A DNA stretch of 64,000 nt from Tragulus kanchil (taxonomy: Eukaryota; Chordata; Mammalia; Artiodactyla; Tragulidae): assembly GCA_022376925.1 (NCBI GenBank), contig JAIOJX010000025.1, forward strand, positions 138,219,301 through 138,283,300, given 5' to 3'. Within the stretch, counting starts at the first letter, position 1. Each line of letters begins with the position of its first letter. Shown here piece after piece: positions 58,432 to 64,000 of this stretch. The notes beneath the pieces are model-generated. The model made no database searches, was not told where the DNA came from, and saw nothing but the letters and a program-made list of their open reading frames with translations. The position numbers and the translations under genes are program-made.

Positions 58432-58595
58432 GTTATATATATATATAAACACAAACATATATATATGTGTATATACTTATATACACATATATATATATAC
58501 ACATATATATGTGTATATATTTATATATATATATATTTTTATATATTTATTTATATATATTTATATATACACATATATATATGTATATAACTGAA
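58432..58595. repeat. Expanded AT-rich microsatellite
   Basis: About 160 bases of nearly pure A and T with embedded cacata and gtgtat units, replacing the short tatatgtata block found at this point in other L1 3' ends of the window. The sequence is largely self-complementary, so it could fold back on itself. Confidence 0.9.
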
Positions 58596-58621
58596 TCACT
58601 GTGCTCTGTACCTGGAATTGA

Positions 58622-58697
58622 GGACAGGGAAGCCTGGCATGCTGCAGTCCATGGTTTCGCAGAGTCAGACACAACTAAGCGACTGAACTGACTGACC
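58622..58697 (+). mobile_element. Bov-A/BovB 3' fragment
   Basis: Marks are acagggaagcctggcatgct, gcagtccatggtttcgcaga and cacaactaagcgactgaact. A short fragment inserted in the L1 3' end. Confidence 0.75.
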
Positions 58698-58788
58698 TGA
58701 TACCTGAAACTTAATATGACACTGTAAATGAGCTATATCTTAATAAAAATATATATATAATTTAAAAATACATTAAAAAAAGAAAGTA

Positions 58789-59046
58789 GGGCTTCCCTGG
58801 TGATCCTGTGGATAAGAACACCACCTTGCAGTGCAAGGGGCGCCGGTTCGATCCCTGGCCTGGGAAGATCCCATGTGCCGTGGAGCGGCTGGACCGATGT
58901 GTCCAATTATCAAGCTGGAGCTCTGGAGTGTGTGCGCCCAGAGCCAGCGCTCTGCAGCGAGAGAGGCAATGCGATGGGAGGTCCACACAGGCCAAGGAAC
59001 AAAGATGGATGAAAATAGATAAATGAAAGACCAGTAGAAGTGGCTA
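58789..59046 (+). mobile_element. CHR-2-like SINE, short-tail form
   Basis: Head gggcttccctggtgatcctg (A box altered), intact B box ggttcgatccc, body catgtgccgtgga, tail accagtagaagtggct followed directly by poly-A. The C-rich tail segment found in the long form is absent. No clear target-site duplication was found. Confidence 0.85.
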
Positions 59047-60308
59047 AAAAAAAAATAATAAAGAACTTTAAAATTAAAAAAAATAAAAAAGACTGAAATA
59101 TAAAGAAATACATTTATAGCTCATGTTATGTTTCTGGTGGACAGCACTGCTGTTGATGAATTAGCCATTGCTTTGGATTCAGACTGACGGGATTTTGTTG
59201 TAGTTTCTGTTTTTCTTAATTTTTTTTACTACGTATGGACACCTTATTTGATTCTCTTTAGTCCTTTTTCGTCTTTCAGATTACTACCTTGTAGGGTTGT
59301 TCTGAGGATTAAATCAACTTTAGAGCAGTGTCTCCTGTGTACCAGGCTATGGGAGATGGTGCTAACCTCTAATTTATGAATGTTCACTCCTTCTCTCACT
59401 TTCTGATGTGACATAAGTTAATCATACCTGCCTTTGTGTATTTGGGAATATGCCTAAAACTCAGAGAGTGACTGTGTTGAGAAATTGCTGTGCAGGTTCA
59501 TGGCGCTATTTTAATTTGCATTTTTCCTTTATTCTTTTCACATGTTGTTTCTGAGGTCTTTATTGTATGATGAAAATAATTCTTCCCATTTTACAAATAA
59601 AACAGATTATGTTGTATCCAGAGTGGCCGCTAGAGTACTTTAGGCACAAGGAGACTGACCTCATGTGCCCTGCAACCAGGCCATCGTCCCTTCCCTTAAA
59701 TACCGTTTCTTTCTCCACAAGGTAGGTGAGTCCTTCCACTGGAAGCCCTGAATAGGAATTCTGATGCCAGGTTCCATGCCAAGGGGATGCCTTATCTTCT
59801 CAGTGTTTTTGATATTCTTGTTCTACCAAAGTGACAATATCTGAATCCTGTAGACCTTGTTTATGCTTTAAGGGGTTAGGTAACCAGAGGCCCTTCTGGC
59901 TCAAGGCCCCTGTAGATAGTTATTGGCTGGAGGAAAATGCTAGTGCTGCCCCCTCCCTTTCTTGGGCAAAAACACAAAGGTCTTTCCTTCCCAGGCGGTC
60001 TCTGTTTCCCTGTCAGTTATGTATGAACCTTGGCTGTCAGTTCTTTAGGCCTTAAAGTGGGACACCGGCAGTCATGATTTGTTTTGAATAAGGACACGTT
60101 GAAATGATACCACTTGGAGGACTGAATCGGATGCCTTGTGAGATGGTCACCAGGAGTTGATTGCACAGCATGGAAAGATCTGCTTAAATCTTAGTTAAGT
60201 TTGAATAGTAGTTATTGAGTCCAGTGTTGGAGAAATAACTTGCTGTTTGATTAAATATCTGAGGGATTTTGAAATTGTGTTTGAAAGAAAACTCTTTGAA
60301 ATGCATTG
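59047..60308. other. Intergenic or intronic DNA, possible MIR remnant
   Basis: No exon is recognised. Around 59283-59345 the blocks taccttgtagggttgttctg and aggattaaatcaactttaga match the MIR 3' part on the plus strand. The rest is single-copy DNA. Confidence 0.45.
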
Positions 60309-60756
60309 AAAGCTAGATTGGTTTACATACACCTTTGCTTCCAATAATTGCTTGTTTCTGTCCAGTCATTGCATCTCATGGAGCTTTCTCCTTTTTTCCT
60401 AACAAGTCATAATAATGCTTGACTCTGTTGGCTACTGCTGTCTTTTAGTTGGAAATGTTAAGCACAGAAAAATATAGAAGGAATTTATATGATGACTTTA
60501 TATATATTCATTTATGTGTATTGCACAGCTCTGTGTATATTTTTTCTATATTTAGTTAACAGAAATATCTACCAGAAACCTTGAGAATTGCATTTCTTAC
60601 ATAAAATAAATATAATTTAATTTTGTACCAATCACCAATCTATACATCCTGCGGAAAAGTAAGGAGAGTTACAGTTTATCTACATCTTTACAACCACCTA
60701 CTGTTGACAGCTCAGTTTTTGCCCATTTCATGAGTTAAAATGCTATCTCATGGGGG

Positions 60757-60866
60757 AATTCTGAGACAGTCCAGTGGTTAAGAGTTCACCTGCCAATGTA
60801 AGGGGCACAGATTTGATCCCTCGTTGCAGAGATGAGATCCCACATGCCTCTTGACCAAAAAACCAA
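60757..60866 (+). mobile_element. Old CHR-type SINE fragment
   Basis: Marks are gacagtccagtggttaagag, ggggcacagatttgatccct (altered B box) and gagatcccacatgcctcttg. Strongly diverged and truncated. Duplicated at 61915-62024. Confidence 0.65.
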
Positions 60867-61049
60867 AACATAGAAGTAATACTGTAACAAGTTCAATAAG
60901 TACTTAAAAACAAGGCTCATCTTAGAATTACTGATCTGTTGAACCTCCTTTCTGTGAATTGCTTTATCATCAGTGTTGTCCATTTTCACTTATTGTTTTT
61001 TTTCTTTACAGTTTTCAGGGACTCTGTATATTTTGGATCTTCTCTCCGT

Positions 61050-61463
61050 CTGTTCATACAGTTCATGGGGTTTTCAAGGCAAGAATACTGGAGTAGTTTG
61101 CCCTTCCCCATTCCAGTGGACCATGACTTATGTCAGAACTCTCTACCATGACCCATCGTGTATGTCTTGGCTCATAGCCTCATTGAGTTATGCAAGGCTG
61201 TGATCCATTTGATCATTTTGGTTAGCTTTCTGTGATGGTGGTTTTTGCTCTTGAAGACTGTGGGATTGTAGTCCTTGCTTCTGCTGTTTACTCTTTGATT
61301 GATGAGGATAAGAAGCTTGTGCACGCTTCCTGACTGGAGGGACTGGCTGTAGGGAAAACTGGGTCTTGCTCTTGTGGGCAGGGTCATGCAACTTTAATCC
61401 AATTATCTGCTGATGAGTAGGGCTGTGGTCCTTCCTTGTTAGTTGTTTGGCCCGAGGCGACCG
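61050..61463 (-). mobile_element. BovB LINE fragment (duplicate copy)
   Basis: Marks are ttcaaggcaagaatactgga, cagtggaccatgacttatgt, ccatgacccatcgtgtatgt, tcattgagttatgcaaggct and tttctgtgatggtggttttt, the reverse strand of a BovB region upstream of its 3' tail. Frames are broken. It is the same locus as 62209-62740, cut by the junction. Confidence 0.65.
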
Positions 61464-62208
61464 AAAAAAGCTAGATTGGTTTACATACACCTTTGCTTCC
61501 AATAATTGCTTGTTTCTGTCCAGTCATTGCATCTCATGGAGCTTTCTCCTTTTTTCCTAACAAGTCATAATAATGCTTGACTCTGTTGGCTACTGCTGTC
61601 TTTTAGTTGGAAATGTTAAGCACAGAAAAATATAGAAGGAATTTATATGATGACTTTATATATATTCATTTATGTGTATTGCACAGCTCTGTGTATATTT
61701 TTTCTATATTTAGTTAACAGAAATATCTACCAGAAACCTTGAGAATTGCATTTCTTACATAAAATAAATATAATTTAATTTTGTACCAATCACCAATCTA
61801 TACATCCTGCGGAAAAGTAAGGAGAGTTACAGTTTATCTACATCTTTACAACCACCTACTGTTGACAGCTCAGTTTTTGCCCATTTCATGAGTTAAAATG
61901 CTATCTCATGGGGGAATTCTGAGACAGTCCAGTGGTTAAGAGTTCACCTGCCAATGTAAGGGGCACAGATTTGATCCCTCGTTGCAGAGATGAGATCCCA
62001 CATGCCTCTTGACCAAAAAACCAAAACATAGAAGTAATACTGTAACAAGTTCAATAAGTACTTAAAAACAAGGCTCATCTTAGAATTACTGATCTGTTGA
62101 ACCTCCTTTCTGTGAATTGCTTTATCATCAGTGTTGTCCATTTTTCACTTATTGTTTTTTTTCTTTACAGTTTTCAGGGACTCTGTATATTTTGGATCTT
62201 CTCTCCGT

Positions 62209-62740
62209 CTGTTCATACAGTTCATGGGGTTTTCAAGGCAAGAATACTGGAGTAGTTTGCCCTTCCCCATTCCAGTGGACCATGACTTATGTCAGAACTC
62301 TCTACCATGACCCATCGTGTATGTCTTGGCTCATAGCCTCATTGAGTTATGCAAGGCTGTGATCCATTTGATCATTTTGGTTAGCTTTCTGTGATGGTGG
62401 TTTTTGCTCTTGAAGACTGTGGGATTGTAGTCCTTGCTTCTGCTGTTTACTCTTTGATTGATGAGGATAAGAAGCTTGTGCACGCTTCCTGACTGGAGGG
62501 ACTGGCTGTAGGGAAAACTGGGTCTTGCTCTTGTGGGCAGGGTCATGCAACTTTAATCCAATTATCTGCTGATGAGTAGGGCTGTGGTCCTTCCTTGTTA
62601 GTTGTTTGGCCCGAGGCGACCCAGTCCTGGAGTCTCAGGCTCTATGGTAGGGCTAACTGCGACCTCCAAAAGGATCTGTGCCAACACACACAGGACTGCA
62701 GCTGCCAGTGTCCCTGTTCGTGTCTTTTAGCTTTATTTAT
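62209..62740 (-). mobile_element. BovB LINE fragment
   Basis: The longer version of the fragment at 61050. It continues past 62621 with gagtctcaggctctatggta and gccaacacacacaggactgc, which fit the same element. Inactive, with internal stops. Confidence 0.65.
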
Positions 62741-62790
62741 TTTCTCTTTAGTTAGGAAGAAGTAAAGCAACTTACCAATTCTCTCTCTCT

Positions 62791-63047
62791 TTTTTTTTTG
62801 GCCACTTCTATTGGTCTTTCATTCATTTATCTTTGTTCTTTGGCCCGTGTGGGCCTCCTACTGCAGTGGCCTCTGTTGCTGCAGAGCACCGACTCTGGGC
62901 ACGTGTGCTCCAGAGCTTCGGCTCAGTAGTTGGACACATCAGTCCAGCCTCTCCGCGGCACGTGGGATCTTCCCAGGCCAGAGATCAAACCGGCACCCCC
63001 TGCACTGCAAGGCAGTGTCCTTACCCACTGGGCCACCAGGGAAGCCC
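62791..63047 (-). mobile_element. CHR-2-like SINE, short-tail form
   Basis: Reverse strand: T run, ggccacttctattggtcttt, body ctctccgcggcacgtgggat, reverse B box agatcaaacc (altered) and head gggccaccagggaagccc. The repeat aattctctc at 62777 and 63048 is a target-site duplication. The C-rich tail segment is absent, as at 58789. Confidence 0.9.
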
Positions 63048-63231
63048 AATTCTCTCCTTTATGGTTCATACTATTTTTTCCCTTTTAAAGAAATGGGTTA
63101 AAATTATATCTGAACTGAGAAGGATTTCAAAATAAGACATAAAATGTATAGATGATAAAGAAAAATACTGATAAATTAAACTGTCACAATTAAAGACATA
63201 ATACTGTATATAGTTAAGGTCATATAATATG

Positions 63232-63517
63232 GGGGCTTCCCTGGTTGTCCAGTGGGTGAAGAGTCCACTTTGCAGTGCAAGGGGCACCAGTTCGACCCCT
63301 GGCCCGGGAAGATCCCACATGCCGTGGAGTGACTGGACTGGTGTGTACAATTACAAGCCAGCGCTCTGGAGCGCATGCACCCAGAACTGATGCTCTGCAG
63401 TGAGAGAGGTCACTGAAATGGGAGGCCCACACATGCCAAAGAATAAAAAAAAAAAAAAAAAAAGATGGATGAAAATGAATATAAAGAAAAGAGGCATGAT
63501 GGGGAAAAGAAAAAAAA
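63232..63517 (+). mobile_element. CHR-2-like SINE, variant-tail form
   Basis: Head gggcttccctggttgtccag, B box agttcgacccc, body cacatgccgtgga. An internal A run is at 63445-63463, then gatggatgaaaatgaatata and gaggcatgatggggaaaag, the same tail as at 39214. A near-perfect flanking repeat (catataatatg and cataatatg) marks the insertion. Confidence 0.9.
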
Positions 63518-64000
63518 TCATAATATGTTCATTCATTCCTTCACTCACTCAGTAAATACTTATTGCCTGTGATGTACAATAAGGAACTCTGATATGGCAG
63601 GAACTCTGCCAGGCTCTGAGGGTATAACTGTGTACAAGAATCTCTGCTTCCCTGCACTAATGTTTTAGTGAAAGAAATAGATGATAAACTGAAAATAACT
63701 AAATAAACTGTTAAGTGATTAACTGAAAATAACTGATAAACTGAAAAGAACATGTAATTTATCAGCATATCAGTCCTGCAGTGGATATGTGACCTCCATA
63801 GAGAAAAATCAGGGAAAGGAAATAAGGGGTGTTGGTAATTATAAGTAGAATTGTTAGGGAGGCCTCACTCAGAAGGTGGCTTTTGAGTGAAAATTTTTTT
63901 CTCAAGAAATTGAGATGGTGGTGTGTGGTTATAATGGGAAAGAAGGAACCAAGCTGAAGACAGGGCATGTGGCAAGGTTCTAAGGTGGGAGTGTGCCTGC
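63518..64000. other. Intergenic or intronic DNA with L2-like remnant
   Basis: The blocks ttcattcattccttcactca, gtaaatacttattgcctgtg, ctgccaggctctgagggtat and tctctgcttccctgcactaa at 63528-63662 follow the L2-like pattern. No gene is visible to the end of the window. Confidence 0.45.

Larger units (their letters stand above)
58230..58780 (+). mobile_element. L1 LINE 3' end with AT microsatellite
   Basis: Marks are cagaaatagatccacagaca, gagtttgggattaacatata, aaggacgtaccgtatagcac, gggaactatactcagtattt and, after a long AT tract and a Bov-A piece, gatacctgaaacttaatatg and atgagctatatcttaataaa. It is a complete L1 3' untranslated region pattern, non-coding. Confidence 0.85.
60309..62621 (+). repeat. 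Direct tandem duplication 21 (offset 1158-1159)
   Basis: The upstream copy is 60309-61463 and the downstream copy 61467-62621, separated by a few a. One extra t near 62145 is the only difference seen. It carries an old CHR-like fragment and most of a BovB fragment. Confidence 0.95.

Noticed and set aside
61050..61463. Active BovB reverse transcriptase gene
   Set aside because: Only short frames of about 70-100 codons exist, there is no continuous reverse transcriptase domain, and the element is a truncated fragment.
1522..62621. CRISPR-like or satellite array
   Set aside because: The repeat units are about 1.1 kb, each occurs only two or three times, and different units are unrelated, so there is neither a shared repeat nor spacers.
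1522..62621. Undescribed biological system that copies 1.1 kb segments in tandem
   Set aside because: I considered it because the pattern is so regular. Constant length with unrelated sequences, decay at copy ends, equal microsatellite lengths and triplets predicted by overlap arithmetic are all explained by unmerged contig overlaps. It is kept only as a testable alternative.

Overview
The window looks like nuclear DNA from a ruminant mammal. It carries BovB LINE 3' ends, Bov-tA/Bov-A composite SINEs (a combination typical of ruminants), artiodactyl-type L1 3' ends, CHR-type tRNA-derived SINEs and old mammalian fossils (MIR, L2-like, an MLT1-type LTR). I found no protein-coding exon I can defend, no RNA gene outside SINE heads, and no CRISPR, operon or phage-like system. 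The window reads as intergenic or intronic DNA. The species is not determined. A low-divergence SINE family related to CHR-2 beside older-looking Bov-tA copies would fit a ruminant other than the well-studied cattle, sheep and goat, but that is inference.

The dominant structure is not a gene. I count 21 head-to-tail direct duplications whose unit is nearly constant in length (offsets about 1.05 to 1.18 kb, mean about 1.11 kb) while the 21 sequences are unrelated to one another. The copies are almost identical, with scattered 1-3 base indels and a few substitutions. They meet with 0-35 bases of linker or 1-6 bases of shared sequence, and mismatches often pile up at the copy ends facing the junction. 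Where two junctions lie only about 1.9-2.1 kb apart, the sequence between is present three times (15-27 kb and 49-55 kb). The simplest explanation is contigs of about 1.9-5.6 kb laid end to end without merging their overlaps of about 1.1 kb. Roughly 23 kb of the 64 kb would then be redundant and the true locus would be near 41 kb. A biological origin is much less likely but can be tested.

Layout: 1-5.9 kb holds two overlapping duplications around a Bov SINE. 6.8-9.0 kb holds an L1 3' end and a CHR-2-like SINE, duplicated. 9.3-11.5 kb is a duplicated segment with MIR, followed by another CHR-2-like SINE. 12.5-15.3 kb is a stack of minus-strand L1 fragments, one inserted in another. 14.9-26.8 kb is a staircase of six chained duplications with Bov-tA, CHR-1 and a GT microsatellite. 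26.9-30.3 kb is L1 with Bov and BovB insertions. 31.4 kb is an MLT1-like LTR. 33.3-38.6 kb holds two duplications. 38.4-40.6 kb is a plus-strand L1 with four nested insertions. 40.6-45.5 kb holds CHR-2-like SINEs, BovB and L1 in duplicated form. 46-57.8 kb holds five further duplications. 57.8-59 kb holds two CHR-2-like SINEs around an L1 tail and an AT-rich microsatellite. 60.3-62.7 kb is a duplicated BovB fragment. 62.8-63.5 kb holds two more CHR-2-like SINEs.

The open reading frames in the window are short, lie largely in interspersed repeats, and often change length between the two copies of a duplication because of single-base indels. None is presented as a gene.
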